From positions 124,001 to 188,000 of the forward strand of contig CACMYX010000002.1 in assembly GCA_902618015.1 (NCBI GenBank): 64,000 nt of DNA, read 5' to 3'. The stretch's first letter is position 1. Each line of letters starts with the position of its first letter. The translations under genes and the position numbers were made by a program. This DNA comes from an uncultured Alphaproteobacteria bacterium. GTDB taxonomy: Bacteria > Pseudomonadota > Alphaproteobacteria > HIMB59 > GCA-002718135. Shown here piece by piece: positions 25,780 to 35,985 of the stretch. The notes under the pieces were generated by a model. The model was not told the DNA's origin. It did no database searches and saw only the letters and a program-made list of their open reading frames with translations.

Positions 25780-26883
25780 ATGATAATTATTTTAACACAA
25801 TGCTTTCCATCTAGAGTAGGGGGAATTGAGACATTGATGTATGACATAGCATTAAATTTAAGTCTCAAACACAATATAAAAGTCTTAGCTGACCAACAAG
25901 ACAGCACTAAAGATTTAGAATTTGATAAAAACAATAAAATTTTTTCAACATTAAGATTTAAAGGTTTAAAATTCTTAAGAAAAAGAAATAAATTCAATCA
26001 ACTAAAAAATATTTGTTCTTCAAATAATATTGAAGCAGTCATCACTGATAGCTGGAAAAGTCTTGAGTTACCAATTAATTTTTTAAAAGAGAAAAAAATC
26101 CCAATTATTAGTCTTGTTCATGGAAATGAAATAATAATCAAAAACGATAATCATCATAAACGAATAAAGAAGGTTTTAGAATTAGCAAACGCATTAGTGG
26201 TTAATTCATCATATACTAAAAACTTACTTTCAAAAATAAGTGAAAACTTTAAAAAAATTGAGGTTATCTATCCAGGTGTAAAATCTACTAAGAATATTAT
26301 AGAACAAGCAATAGATTTAGATGATAGTTACCCAACGTTGCTTACTCTCGCCAGACTAGAAAAAAGAAAAGGACATTCGTATATTCTTAAATCTATTTTT
26401 AATTTAAAAAAAATTTATCCAGATATTCAATATATAATTGCTGGTGAAGGTGATCAGCTAGAGAATATCAAGAAAGAAATAAAAAATTATAATCTAGAAC
26501 CAAATGTAAAGTTAGTTGGAACAATAAATGAAAATCAAAAAAAATTCATATTTTCTAAGACTGATATTATGATCATGCCGACAATAGATGAAACTCATGC
26601 AAATTCTATTGAAGGTTTTGGAATCGCATACATTGAAGCAGCACAATATGGAATTCCTTCAATTGCCTCAAATGTTGGAGGCACTCCTGAAGCTGTATTA
26701 CATAATAAAACAGGTTTAATTATTAATAATTTTAATGAATTAGAAGAATCAATTAAGAATTTAGTTGAGGATCAACAAAATAGGATTGAATTAGGACAAA
26801 ATGCAAAAAATAGAGCAGATAATGAATTAAACTGGGAAAAACAAGTAGCAAAATACAATAAGTTGATAGATGATATTCAATGA
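25780..26883 (+). CDS. Glycosyltransferase family 4
   Basis: A 367-residue GT-B enzyme. N-terminal FPSRVGGIETLMYDIA is the acceptor-side glycine-rich loop. In the C-terminal half are LARLEKRKGHSYIL, IAGEGDQ, and the donor-binding EGFGIAYIEAAQYGIPSIAS with the EX7E motif. It transfers a sugar from a nucleotide donor to a lipid or glycan acceptor; which one is unknown. It overlaps the hydroxyacid dehydrogenase by four bases, so the two are likely co-expressed, although they do not obviously belong to one pathway. Confidence 0.9.
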   Translation: MIIILTQCFPSRVGGIETLMYDIALNLSLKHNIKVLADQQDSTKDLEFDKNNKIFSTLRFKGLKFLRKRNKFNQLKNICSSNNIEAVITDSWKSLELPINFLKEKKIPIISLVHGNEIIIKNDNHHKRIKKVLELANALVVNSSYTKNLLSKISENFKKIEVIYPGVKSTKNIIEQAIDLDDSYPTLLTLARLEKRKGHSYILKSIFNLKKIYPDIQYIIAGEGDQLENIKKEIKNYNLEPNVKLVGTINENQKKFIFSKTDIMIMPTIDETHANSIEGFGIAYIEAAQYGIPSIASNVGGTPEAVLHNKTGLIINNFNELEESIKNLVEDQQNRIELGQNAKNRADNELNWEKQVAKYNKLIDDIQ

Positions 26884-27812
26884 CCATATTATTTCATAAC
26901 ACAACTTTTGATAAAATTGATGTTTGGAAAAAAACAATAAAAAAATATTTTAAAAATGAAAAAATAATTTCGATCAAAGATTATAAAAATTTTAATGATG
27001 TAAATTGTGCAATTATTTGGAATCTACCAGATAACATTCTTTCAAGACTAAAAAATCTCAAAGTTATTTTCTCTATGGGAGCTGGAGTAGATCACATTCT
27101 AAAACTTAAAAATTATAATAAGAAAATTCCTATAATCAGAATAAAAGATGAAGAAATGGGGGAGAGAATTGCGATTTACTCTCTTGCTCAAATACTAAAT
27201 TATCAATTAAATTTTAAAATTTTTCAAAATGCTCAAAGCAAACAATACTGGTCTGGTGAAAGGACACCAATTGATAATAAAAATTTAACAATAGGTATTC
27301 TAGGCCTAGGCTTTCTTGGTAAACATATTGCAAGGTTACTCAATAAATTAAATTATAATGTAATTGCATATAAAAAAAATCGAGCAAAAGTAAAAAACAT
27401 AAAAATATATACGGGTAAAAATATTATCAGTTTTATTAAAAGCTCTGATGTTATCATTTCTATTCTACCATCAACACCTCAAACAAATAATATAATAGAT
27501 AAAAAGTTTTTAAAAAATATGAAAAAAAATTCTTGTTTAATAAATATAGGTAGAGGTAATGCAATTGAAGAGAAAGATCTTCTAAATCACCTAAAGAAAA
27601 ACAAAAATTTTTATGCTTATTTGGATGTCTTTAAATATGAACCTTTAAAATCAAGTAGTCAATTTTGGAGACTGCCAAATGTAACTATTACACCACATGT
27701 AGCTGCTGTAACTGCCATACAACCATCTGTTAAATATATGTACTCTAAATACAAGAAGCTAAAAAAATATAAAAATTTAAAATCAGATGTTAATTTATTT
27801 AAAGGATATTAA
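26880..27812 (+). CDS. D-2-hydroxyacid dehydrogenase (GhrA-like)
   Basis: A 310-residue NAD(P)-dependent enzyme. The nucleotide-binding GILGLGFLG is near residues 139-147. Catalytic-region motifs are SMGAGVDHIL, LINIGRGNAIEEKDLL, LDVFKYEPL and the histidine of TPHVAAVT. The early SMGAGVDH and overall length resemble glyoxylate/hydroxypyruvate reductase A. It likely reduces glyoxylate or hydroxypyruvate in the cytoplasm. Its stop shares TTAA with the convergent dapE. Confidence 0.85.
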   Translation: MTILFHNTTFDKIDVWKKTIKKYFKNEKIISIKDYKNFNDVNCAIIWNLPDNILSRLKNLKVIFSMGAGVDHILKLKNYNKKIPIIRIKDEEMGERIAIYSLAQILNYQLNFKIFQNAQSKQYWSGERTPIDNKNLTIGILGLGFLGKHIARLLNKLNYNVIAYKKNRAKVKNIKIYTGKNIISFIKSSDVIISILPSTPQTNNIIDKKFLKNMKKNSCLINIGRGNAIEEKDLLNHLKKNKNFYAYLDVFKYEPLKSSSQFWRLPNVTITPHVAAVTAIQPSVKYMYSKYKKLKKYKNLKSDVNLFKGY

Positions 27813-28987
27813 TCGACATCAAAGTAATTTTCTAAAATTCTAAAATAAATACTTTCTAATTTAATAATATCTTCAACAAAAACAAATTCATCTACTTTAT
27901 GAAGAGTTTGATTTCTAAGACCTAACTCTACTACTTCACAATAGTTCTTTATATATCTTGCATCAGAAGTACCACCATCGGTAGCTTGCTCAGGCGGGCT
28001 ATTTCTGCCTGTGACATCAGAAATTGATTTTGAAATAATATTATATAAATCGCCAGCTTTATTTAAAAATGACTCAGCTGTTGCATCATATGTATAAGTG
28101 CAACTAGCGTTTTCCAGTTTAGAGAAAATCTTTTCTATTTTATTATCGATCCATTTTATAAGTGAGTCAGATGAGTGCATATCATTAAATCGAATATTAA
28201 CTGTTGCTTTAGCTAATTCTGGAATTACGTTTTGAACAGGATTGCCAATATCAATAGTAGCAATTTGAACTGATGTTGGTAAAAAATTTTCATTACCTTC
28301 ATCTAGCGGCTCTTCTAATATACTATTTAATAAATTCACTAAGTGATGCGAAGAATTTTCAGCTAAATGAGAATTCGCCGTATGTCCTTGAATACCTTTT
28401 ACCTCAAAAAAGAAACTAACTGATCCTCTTCTTCCAATTTTTACTTTATCGCCCACCTCATTTTTAGAAGTTGGTTCACCAACAAGACAATGATCAAATT
28501 TATAATTTTGTTTACTTGCCCATTCTAGAATTCTTGGTGTGCCGTTTACAGAATCTCTTTCTTCATCTCCTGTAATAATAAATGAAATCTTGCCTGGAAT
28601 ATTTTTATATTTATCTACAAATCTTTTAGCGGCACTGATGAAACAAGCAACACTACTTTTCATATCTTCACTACCTCTTCCATAAAGTTTACCTTCATCT
28701 ATTTTTGCTGAAAAAGGAGGGTATTTCCAAGAATTCTCATTTCCTACTGGAACTACATCTGTATGACCAGCATAAGCAAAATGCTTTCCTTCATTTCCTA
28801 TCGTTGCAAATAAATTTTTTACTTCATAAGAATTGTTTCCAGAGAAAGTTAATGGATGACAGTCACATCCTATAGCAATTAGATGATTTTCAACGACTGT
28901 TAAAGCGCCCTCATCTTTTGGAGTTACACTTGCACATTTAACTAAGGATTGTGTAAGAGTAACTGGATCAAAATTAATTTTTGACAT
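27809..28987 (-). CDS. dapE: Succinyl-diaminopimelate desuccinylase
   Basis: A 392-residue M20 metallopeptidase-family enzyme. Metal ligands are in YAGHTDVVPVG (about 67-77), YGRGSEDMKSS and the catalytic GDEERDSVNGT. The ending region with TDGGTSDARYIKNYC matches DapE. It hydrolyses N-succinyl-LL-diaminopimelate for lysine and peptidoglycan. It shares its first base with the last base of dapD, the preceding pathway gene. Confidence 0.96.
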   Translation of the reverse strand: MSKINFDPVTLTQSLVKCASVTPKDEGALTVVENHLIAIGCDCHPLTFSGNNSYEVKNLFATIGNEGKHFAYAGHTDVVPVGNENSWKYPPFSAKIDEGKLYGRGSEDMKSSVACFISAAKRFVDKYKNIPGKISFIITGDEERDSVNGTPRILEWASKQNYKFDHCLVGEPTSKNEVGDKVKIGRRGSVSFFFEVKGIQGHTANSHLAENSSHHLVNLLNSILEEPLDEGNENFLPTSVQIATIDIGNPVQNVIPELAKATVNIRFNDMHSSDSLIKWIDNKIEKIFSKLENASCTYTYDATAESFLNKAGDLYNIISKSISDVTGRNSPPEQATDGGTSDARYIKNYCEVVELGLRNQTLHKVDEFVFVEDIIKLESIYFRILENYFDVD

Positions 28988-29811
28988 TAATCTCTTAAAA
29001 GATCATTGATTGATGTTTTGCTTCTAGTTTTTTCATCAACTCTTTTAACAATAACTGCACAGTATAAAGAAGGATTAATATCTCCTTCTTTTTTTCCTGG
29101 TAATGTACCTGGTACCACAACTGAATACGCTGGAACTTTTCCCATATGAATTTCCCCAGTTGATCGATCGACTATTTTTGTAGATGCTCCAATAAATACA
29201 CCCATTGATAAAACCGCACCTTCACCAACAATAACACCTTCAGCCACTTCACTTCTTGCTCCAATAAAACAATTGTCTTCAATAATCACAGGATTTGCTT
29301 GAAGAGGTTCAAGTACACCGCCAATACCAGCGCCTCCAGAAATATGACAGTTTTTACCTATTTGCGCACATGAACCAACTGTTGCCCAAGTATCAATCAT
29401 TGTTCCTTCATCAACATATGCACCAAGATTTACAAAAGAAGGCATTAAAACAACACCTTTAGCAATAAATGCAGATTTTCTTACAACAGCGTCTGGTACA
29501 TATCGAAATCCTGCTTTCAGATGGTCATCTTTAGTCCAATTTGCAGTTTTACTTTCTACTTTGTCAAACCAAGTGGCATGCGATGCTTTAATGATTTCAT
29601 TATCATTTAATCTGAAACTTAAAAGAATTGCCTTTTTAATCCATTGATTAACTTGCCATTCATTATTAATTTTTTCACAAACCCTTAAGCTTCCACTATC
29701 AAGTTTGTTTAAAGTTTCATCTACTGCATTTCTAATATTACCTGCAGTATTGACATTAATATTATCTCTATCCTCAAAGGCATCATTTATAATTTTTTCG
29801 AGATCACTCAT
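28987..29811 (-). CDS. dapD: Tetrahydrodipicolinate N-succinyltransferase
   Basis: A 274-residue protein with a helical N-terminal domain and a left-handed beta-helix of hexapeptide repeats (about 105-235) including [20 protein letters not shown] and [17 protein letters not shown]. It adds succinyl from succinyl-CoA to tetrahydrodipicolinate, two steps before DapE. The neighbouring dapE and argB fit an amino-acid biosynthesis operon. Confidence 0.97.
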   Translation of the reverse strand: MSDLEKIINDAFEDRDNINVNTAGNIRNAVDETLNKLDSGSLRVCEKINNEWQVNQWIKKAILLSFRLNDNEIIKASHATWFDKVESKTANWTKDDHLKAGFRYVPDAVVRKSAFIAKGVVLMPSFVNLGAYVDEGTMIDTWATVGSCAQIGKNCHISGGAGIGGVLEPLQANPVIIEDNCFIGARSEVAEGVIVGEGAVLSMGVFIGASTKIVDRSTGEIHMGKVPAYSVVVPGTLPGKKEGDINPSLYCAVIVKRVDEKTRSKTSINDLLRD

Positions 29812-30482
29812 ATTTTACCCTCATTTACATCTTTTAAAAATAAACTCAAATCTCTTGTTTGAAAATCTAAATATTCTTTAGATGCTTCAATATCATCGGA
29901 AAAATTCTCATAACCAGCATCAACCCAGACAGGTGTAAAACCAACTTTTTTTGCTGGAACTAAATTTTTTGCGATATCATCAAACATTGCTGATTTATTT
30001 GGTTCGATATTAAATAAGTCGATAATTTTTTCATAGGGAGAAATTTCTGGCTTAGGAATATAATCAGCCATTTTAATATCATATATTTCATCAAAAAAAT
30101 TTGTTAGATTTATTTTTTCTAATACATCTAAGACATGTTGCTTATTTGCATTTGTATAAATAATTTTTCTTCCCTCAAGTTTATATAATTCATCATTAAG
30201 ATTTTGATTTGGACCAACAATTGAGTAATCTAACTTATGAACTTCTTCTAAAAAATAATCAGGATCTACGCCATGGTTATCCATCATACCTCTTAGAGTT
30301 GTGCCATGTTGCTTGTAATATTTTGCTTGTAGTTTTTTTGCTTCAGCTAATTTCATATTTAAATTTTTAGCTACAAATTCACCCATTAACTTATGTACTT
30401 GCTGAAAAATTCCACTGTCTGCAGAGTAAAGTGTGTTGTCTAGATCAAATATCCAGGTATTGATGTTATCTTTAAAGCTCAT
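29808..30482 (-). CDS. HAD hydrolase, pyrimidine 5'-nucleotidase type
   Basis: A 224-residue HAD-superfamily phosphatase. Motif I is FDLDNTLY (about 13-20), motif II YTNAN near 108, and motif [15 protein letters not shown]. This subfamily is annotated as pyrimidine 5'-nucleotidase and sits between dapD and argB in many alphaproteobacteria. It overlaps dapD by four bases and directly follows argB. The natural substrate is not proven. Confidence 0.88.
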   Translation of the reverse strand: MSFKDNINTWIFDLDNTLYSADSGIFQQVHKLMGEFVAKNLNMKLAEAKKLQAKYYKQHGTTLRGMMDNHGVDPDYFLEEVHKLDYSIVGPNQNLNDELYKLEGRKIIYTNANKQHVLDVLEKINLTNFFDEIYDIKMADYIPKPEISPYEKIIDLFNIEPNKSAMFDDIAKNLVPAKKVGFTPVWVDAGYENFSDDIEASKEYLDFQTRDLSLFLKDVNEGKI

Positions 30483-31394
30483 TTAATTACTTGTTATTTG
30501 TGTACCAATTCCATGTTCAGTGAATAACTCTAATATTACTGAATGAGGAATTCTTCCATCTAAAATAGTAGATTTTTTAACACCTTTTTTCATTGCATCA
30601 ATACATGTATTAATTTTCGGCTTCATACCTCCAGAAATATATTCTTTATTAGCAATACTTTTAGCTTCTTCTAAAGTTATTGATGAGATTAATTTTTCAT
30701 CTTTGTCTAAAATTCCAGGTACATCGGTTAGTAATAATAATTTACTTGCCTGTAACTCACCTGCTATAAAACCCGCAACAGTGTCAGCATTAATATTATA
30801 TGTAAAATTATTTTTATCCTTACCTAAAGGAGATATGACAGGTATTTGACCATTTTTTATAAAGTTAGTTAGCATATCTTTGTTTAATTTTATTGGTTGT
30901 CCAACAAAACCAATATCAACTATCTTTTCAATATTTGAATCACTATCTTTAATTTCCACGTTCAATTTAGTTGCAGTGACTAAGTTATCATTACCAGATA
31001 CTCCTATCGCTTTTCCTCCCGAGGCACTTATAGATTCTACTATTTCTGAATTGATATCCTTAGATAATACTTCTTCAACTACCTTAATTGTTTCTTTATC
31101 AGTAACTCGTAATCCTTCAACAAATTGTGTTGATATATTTTTTGATTTAAGTCTCTTGCCAATTTGAGGTCCTCCACCATGAATAATAATTGGTGACACA
31201 CCTACTTCTTTTAATAATCCAATATCTCTTGAAAAACTCTCAGACAGTTTTTTATCTCCCATTGCATGTCCACCGTATTTTATTACAATGGTATCACCAC
31301 TATGTTCTCGAATGTATGGAAGAGCTTCAACTAAAGTTGAGGCTTTATGTATAAAATAAGCCTGATCACTCTCTGATAAAAAATCAAATTTCAT
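30483..31394 (-). CDS. argB: Acetylglutamate kinase
   Basis: A 303-residue amino-acid kinase. N-terminal IVIKYGGHAMGD is the phosphate loop, and IIHGGGPQIGKRL binds substrate. GLRVTDKETIKVVEEV, ISPLGKD and the late GGMKPKI are all family hallmarks. It phosphorylates N-acetylglutamate, the second step of arginine synthesis. The next gene starts on the following base, so translation is probably coupled. Confidence 0.97.
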   Translation of the reverse strand: MKFDFLSESDQAYFIHKASTLVEALPYIREHSGDTIVIKYGGHAMGDKKLSESFSRDIGLLKEVGVSPIIIHGGGPQIGKRLKSKNISTQFVEGLRVTDKETIKVVEEVLSKDINSEIVESISASGGKAIGVSGNDNLVTATKLNVEIKDSDSNIEKIVDIGFVGQPIKLNKDMLTNFIKNGQIPVISPLGKDKNNFTYNINADTVAGFIAGELQASKLLLLTDVPGILDKDEKLISSITLEEAKSIANKEYISGGMKPKINTCIDAMKKGVKKSTILDGRIPHSVILELFTEHGIGTQITSN

Positions 31395-31396
31395 AT

Positions 31397-32017
31397 TTAT
31401 TGTGATAACCCGTATATAGATCTTTGAATCTCTGTAATACCATTATTTTTTTTGGTCTCAGATTGATATATTTTCGTAAATGATTTTTTATAATTTTGCA
31501 TTAAACTTAAAATTGATTTTTTTTGATATTCTAAATGGTTATTAGATATTTTATCTATTTTAGTTAAAATTATGGAAAATTTTCTTGAGCAATCACTCAA
31601 TAAATCCAACATATCAATATCAGAATTTTTGATACCAACTTTTGAGTCAATGAGTAAAAAAACATGATCAAGTGTATCTCTATTTTCTATATATTCTTCA
31701 ATCAAGATCATTAAATTTTCTCGTGCAACTTTTGATACTTTGGCAAAACCATAACCGGGTAAATCAATCATATTTATTTTTTCACTAATTAAAAAAACAT
31801 TTATAGCCTGAGTTCTTCCTGGAGTTTTACTAGTTTTGGCTAGTTTTTTTGTTTTAGTTAACGAATTTATTAAACTAGATTTTCCAACATTAGATCTTCC
31901 TATAAAACAACATTCTTTTTTTATATCTGAATAAGGAATGTCTTTAAATGACTGAAAGGAACCTAAAAACTTATTATTATTAAAAAAGTTATTTAAATTT
32001 TTATTTAAGCTAGCCAT
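31397..32017 (-). CDS. engB: Ribosome biogenesis GTPase EngB/YsxC
   Basis: A 206-residue small GTPase. G1 GRSNVGKSS is at about 39-47, G2 lies in the TPGRTQ segment, G3 is DLPGYG and G4 is TKIDK. It assists 50S assembly and is commonly placed next to yidC in alphaproteobacteria. It overlaps yidC by eight bases and precedes argB by two. Confidence 0.96.
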   Translation of the reverse strand: MASLNKNLNNFFNNNKFLGSFQSFKDIPYSDIKKECCFIGRSNVGKSSLINSLTKTKKLAKTSKTPGRTQAINVFLISEKINMIDLPGYGFAKVSKVARENLMILIEEYIENRDTLDHVFLLIDSKVGIKNSDIDMLDLLSDCSRKFSIILTKIDKISNNHLEYQKKSILSLMQNYKKSFTKIYQSETKKNNGITEIQRSIYGLSQ

Positions 32018-33737
32018 TTTTGGCTAAAATTCTTCTTTGAATATACCATTGCTGCGCAATTGATAAAATATTGTTCACTGACCAATATAAAACTAAACCA
32101 GCTGCAAAACCAGCTAGTACAAAAGTAAACACAAATGGAAGTAATGCAAAAATTCTAGCCTGTGTTGGATCAGCGGGAGCAGGATTTAGTTTTTGTTGTA
32201 ACCACATAGTGAAGCCCATAATGATAGGAAGAATACCAATATCAATTATTGACAGTAAAGGCGGTACATCCCAAGGAACTAATCCAAATATTGTCATTAA
32301 GCCTAATGGGTCTGGTGCAGATAGATCATGAATCCATCCATAAAAAGGAGCGTGATACATCTCTATCGTAACAAACAACACTTTATACAAAGAGAAGAAA
32401 ATTGGTATTTGTACTAAAATTGGTAGACAACCCGCAACAGGATTAGCTCCCTCTCTTTTATACAAGGCCATTAGTTCTTGCTGCATTTTTTGTCTGTCAT
32501 TTGGATATGTTTCTTTTAATCTTTGCATATCAGGCTGAAGTTTTTTCATCTTTGCCATAGATTTAAAAGATGCTTGTGCCAGTGGGAATAAAATTAAACG
32601 CATTAAAATGGTAAAGGCAATTATTGCTAGACCAAAATTACCTGCATAACCAAAAAACCAATTAATGGCATATGAAACAGGTTTAGTTAAAAAGCTAAAC
32701 CAGCCCCAGTCAATTGCATCAGTAAATCTTGGTATAGAGAGATTTTCGTCATAAGCACTTAAGACATTTAATTTTTTTGCACCCACAAATAATTTTCCAC
32801 CGTAAGATATATTTTCACCCGAGTTAATTTTATATATCTGACCAACATAACCTGCCCTATAGCTATCACGTCCATTATTACCATACCTATAATTGACATT
32901 AATGGATTGGTCAGCATCAGGAATTAAAGCAGACATCCAATATTTGTCTGTAAAACCTAACCAACCTCCTTGCGTTTTATTATCGCAAAACTCTTTTTTT
33001 GTTTGCATTGATGAATTACAATCATCGGCAATATCATCATAATTTTTTTCCAATAATTCGTCGTTTATTAGACTAATTAAACCCTCGTGAAGTATAAAAA
33101 AATTAATTGTATCTGGTGTGTTTATTCTTTTGATTAATCTGTATGGAAAAACTTCAATATCTTCACCGCTGTTATTTTCTATTTCCTGTGTAATTGTAAA
33201 CATATACTCATCATCAACTTGATAGTTGATTTTGAAAGTTATATTTTTATTATTTGTCCAACTAAGTGTAACAGGGCTTGAGGGGCTTAGAGTGGTAGAG
33301 TTAGTTTTCCAATTTGTTTCTAAATTAGGCAATTCAATGTTAGAATTTTTTAGCTCTTTCCAACCTGTTTCAATATAATATGGATTAGCAGTCCCATCCG
33401 GTAACAAAAGCTGTATATTATTCGAATCAGGTTCTAAGCTAGTTTTATATTTTGATAATATGAGGTCATCTAAAATTGCTCCTTTTAAATTTATAGAACC
33501 TTTAATAGATGCATTTTCAAAAATAACTCTGTCGGTTTGAATTAAAGCTTCATCTCTACTTTGTATTTCTGAAACAGCTTGGATGCTTTGTCCGTCAATG
33601 GATGTTGCAGGCTCTAATACTTCGTCTTCTTCAAAGGATGTTGTTTGAATTGGTTGAGTTGGAAATAATAATTGAAAAAAAATAATTATCGCAATTGAAA
33701 TACCAATAGCCAAATATAAATTTCTTTGCTCGTTCAT
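32010..33737 (-). CDS. yidC: Membrane protein insertase YidC
   Basis: A 575-residue Gram-negative-type YidC. An N-terminal membrane anchor (about 7-25) precedes a large periplasmic beta domain (about 60-340). Five helices form the insertase core, with [19 protein letters not shown] marking the conserved cytoplasmic loop and [22 protein letters not shown] the central region (here split by the 20-residue limit into [11 protein letters not shown] and [12 protein letters not shown]). It inserts respiratory and ATP-synthase subunits into the inner membrane. Confidence 0.97.
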   Translation of the reverse strand: MNEQRNLYLAIGISIAIIIFFQLLFPTQPIQTTSFEEDEVLEPATSIDGQSIQAVSEIQSRDEALIQTDRVIFENASIKGSINLKGAILDDLILSKYKTSLEPDSNNIQLLLPDGTANPYYIETGWKELKNSNIELPNLETNWKTNSTTLSPSSPVTLSWTNNKNITFKINYQVDDEYMFTITQEIENNSGEDIEVFPYRLIKRINTPDTINFFILHEGLISLINDELLEKNYDDIADDCNSSMQTKKEFCDNKTQGGWLGFTDKYWMSALIPDADQSINVNYRYGNNGRDSYRAGYVGQIYKINSGENISYGGKLFVGAKKLNVLSAYDENLSIPRFTDAIDWGWFSFLTKPVSYAINWFFGYAGNFGLAIIAFTILMRLILFPLAQASFKSMAKMKKLQPDMQRLKETYPNDRQKMQQELMALYKREGANPVAGCLPILVQIPIFFSLYKVLFVTIEMYHAPFYGWIHDLSAPDPLGLMTIFGLVPWDVPPLLSIIDIGILPIIMGFTMWLQQKLNPAPADPTQARIFALLPFVFTFVLAGFAAGLVLYWSVNNILSIAQQWYIQRRILAKNG

Positions 33738-33979
33738 TTGTTTAACTCAGATTTTTTTGGTACTGGATCAAATCCGTGGGAACCCCAGGGATGACATTTT
33801 GAAATTCTTTTCACCGATAAAATTGATCCTTTAAATAACCCATGTTCCTTTAATGCTTTAACAGAATACTCAGAACAGGTTGGTAAATACCGACAATTTT
33901 GCCCAAGTATTGGGGAAATCAATAACTGGTATAATCTAATTATTATGATTAAAGGTAATGAAATATATTTACTAACCAT
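33734..33979 (-). CDS. yidD: Membrane protein insertion efficiency factor YidD
   Basis: An 81-residue protein with the full family pattern: an amphipathic N-terminal helix ending [19 protein letters not shown], then [13 protein letters not shown] and [14 protein letters not shown]. It assists YidC-dependent insertion. It overlaps both yidC (four bases) and rnpA (eight bases), which fixes its place in the rpmH operon. Confidence 0.96.
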   Translation of the reverse strand: MVSKYISLPLIIIIRLYQLLISPILGQNCRYLPTCSEYSVKALKEHGLFKGSILSVKRISKCHPWGSHGFDPVPKKSELNK

Positions 33980-34301
33980 TTATCTTTCTCTTAAGTTCTA
34001 ATAAAAGTTTATCAAATTTCTCTTCGAGCAATGACGTTTTAGCTATTAACACATAATATGAATTAATTTTACCATTAATAATAATTTTTCTAGCTAATTC
34101 TCTCATTATTCTCTTTGCTCTATTTCTTTTTACTGCGTTGCCAATTTTTTTGGAAGCTGTGTATCCTACACCTATAGAATTTTCTAGATCTTGATTGTGT
34201 AAAATTTGGATATTCATATTTTTACCTTTTATAAATTCTCCCTGGTTTCGTATCATAACGAAAGTCGATCTTTTCTTAATTGTAAATAATGTTTGGGCCA
34301 T
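33972..34301 (-). CDS. rnpA: Ribonuclease P protein component
   Basis: A 109-residue basic protein. N-terminal [19 protein letters not shown] is the typical RnpA opening, and [16 protein letters not shown] holds the RNR signature that contacts RNase P RNA. It aids tRNA 5'-end maturation. It lies nine bases downstream of rpmH and overlaps yidD, as in most bacteria. Confidence 0.96.
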   Translation of the reverse strand: MAQTLFTIKKRSTFVMIRNQGEFIKGKNMNIQILHNQDLENSIGVGYTASKKIGNAVKRNRAKRIMRELARKIIINGKINSYYVLIAKTSLLEEKFDKLLLELKRKING

Positions 34302-34310
34302 TTGGCCTTT

Positions 34311-34445
34311 TTAAGCGCTTAATTGAGCTCTTCCTTTTGCACGTCTTCTATTAATGATTTGACGACCTGCTTTAGTTGCCATTCTAGCCCTAAAACCGTG
34401 TCTTCTTTTTCTAATTACTCTACTAGGTTGGTAAGTGCGTTTCAT
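34311..34445 (-). CDS. rpmH: 50S ribosomal protein L34
   Basis: A 44-residue ORF, short but unmistakable: [18 protein letters not shown] at the start, [19 protein letters not shown] in the middle and a short AQLSA tail. It is the first gene of the minus-strand operon rpmH-rnpA-yidD-yidC-engB-argB. Only 63 bases separate its start from the divergent panC, so the two promoters share that interval. Confidence 0.98.
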   Translation of the reverse strand: MKRTYQPSRVIRKRRHGFRARMATKAGRQIINRRRAKGRAQLSA

Positions 34446-34508
34446 AATAAATCTCTGGGCCTAATACGAATTCATTATATATAAGTCAAATATTTACTTA
34501 TGTAATCG

Positions 34509-35339
34509 ATGAAAATTTTCAGAAAAGCTAGTGAATTAGTACCAAATTTAGTTTCAATCAAAGACAAGGGCCAGTCTATTGGTTTGGTTTTAACAATGGG
34601 AAACTTACACGATGGACATTTATCTCTCATTAGAGAAGCACAATTACATAACGAATTTGTGATCTGTTCAATATTTATTAATCCTACTCAATTTAACAAT
34701 GAAAATGATTTCAATTCTTATCCAAAGACAATTGATGAAGATATTTCTAAATTAGAAAATATTGGTTGTAATGTACTCTTCTTGCCTGAAGTTCAAGAGA
34801 TATACCCTAAAGGATTGGCAAAGAAAAAAATTGTAAACAATTTTAGAAATATTTTATGTGATAAATTTCGACCTGGCCATTTTGATGGAGTTACTACTGT
34901 TGTGGATCTTTTTTTTAATATGATTAAACCAACGAACAGTTATTTTGGTGAGAAGGATTTTCAGCAAGTAAAAATAATACAAGATTTAGTAAACATTAAT
35001 CATCACAATATTAAAATAATTCAATGTCCATCTGTACGAGATAAAGAAGGTATGAGTTTATCTTCAAGGAACTCTAAATTTTCTAATGATCAATTAAAAA
35101 TTTTCAATGTATTAGGAAATAAAATTAAAGAACATATTAATCTATTAACACAAAATGAAATGAATAATTTAGATCAATTAAAAATAGAGCTTCTTCAAAA
35201 TAATATAAATAAAATTGACTATTTAGAAATAAGAAATGAAAATAATTTAGAAATAACAAAAAATTATTCTGAAGCTAGATTATTTATTGCTTTATATATT
35301 GGTGATGTAAGAATTATTGACAATTTTAAGTTATATTAA
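34509..35339 (+). CDS. panC: Pantothenate synthetase
   Basis: A 276-residue ligase. ATP-binding motifs are TMGNLHDGHLSLI (the HIGH-like element) and the late SLSSRNSKFS. The central FGEKDFQQVKIIQDLV binds pantoate. It joins pantoate and beta-alanine for coenzyme A. No panB or panD is adjacent. The stop codon shares TTAA with the convergent PNPOx-like gene. Confidence 0.96.
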   Translation: MKIFRKASELVPNLVSIKDKGQSIGLVLTMGNLHDGHLSLIREAQLHNEFVICSIFINPTQFNNENDFNSYPKTIDEDISKLENIGCNVLFLPEVQEIYPKGLAKKKIVNNFRNILCDKFRPGHFDGVTTVVDLFFNMIKPTNSYFGEKDFQQVKIIQDLVNINHHNIKIIQCPSVRDKEGMSLSSRNSKFSNDQLKIFNVLGNKIKEHINLLTQNEMNNLDQLKIELLQNNINKIDYLEIRNENNLEITKNYSEARLFIALYIGDVRIIDNFKLY

Positions 35340-35944
35340 GGTATTAACCAATTATATTCTGGTTCATTATTTATAAATGTTAATTTTAATCTACGATGAC
35401 CTGAAATTTCTAAATAAAGCCAATCAATTTCATTAATTTTATTTTCAACTACTGTAAAATTTTTATATCCTTTTTCACTTTCTTCATGACTTGGCTCCTT
35501 GCCGGTTAAGTGTTCAGGGATACCATCTTCTGGAAACTCAGTGATTGAACTTGGATCTTTTAATGTTAAGTAACATTTTCTACTAAACAATCTTGTTTTG
35601 TCCCACATTTCTTTAGCTTTATCATTTTGATTATTAACAAAAGACGTTGTTTTGATTCGCATTTGAATTTTTAATTTATGATCATAAAAAACAAATTGAG
35701 AACTACTATTTTTTTTTAAATTAGGCACTTTGGGAGATCTAAAGTCTGTGTGAAAATTTAGTGTCATGCTACTGGGATCAAATTTTCTTAAGACTACAAC
35801 TCTAGAATCTATTCCACCTTCACTATCAATATTACTAAAGACTGGCGTATGAAATGCGTGTTTTCTATCTTTAACTCCTCTAGTTAAATTTTTCTTTATA
35901 TCCTCAAATATTTCTGCAGCATTTTCTTTTGAAGAAGTCGACAT
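35336..35944 (-). CDS. Pyridoxamine-5'-phosphate-oxidase-like flavin protein
   Basis: A 202-residue split-barrel protein. The FMN-contact pattern SRVVVLRKFDPSSMTLNFHTD followed by RSPKVPNL is like PdxH, and WLYLEISGHRRLKL is like the C-terminal substrate-side block. It is shorter than and divergent from PdxH, so the gene may encode a related general PNPOx-family protein rather than the vitamin B6 enzyme. It faces panC, with shared stop-codon bases, and lies 41 bases from the divergent CCA-type enzyme. Confidence 0.75.
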   Translation of the reverse strand: MSTSSKENAAEIFEDIKKNLTRGVKDRKHAFHTPVFSNIDSEGGIDSRVVVLRKFDPSSMTLNFHTDFRSPKVPNLKKNSSSQFVFYDHKLKIQMRIKTTSFVNNQNDKAKEMWDKTRLFSRKCYLTLKDPSSITEFPEDGIPEHLTGKEPSHEESEKGYKNFTVVENKINEIDWLYLEISGHRRLKLTFINNEPEYNWLIP

Positions 35945-35985
35945 TGTTATTGTAATATAAATTGTTTTGAAGAAATAGCTAGATA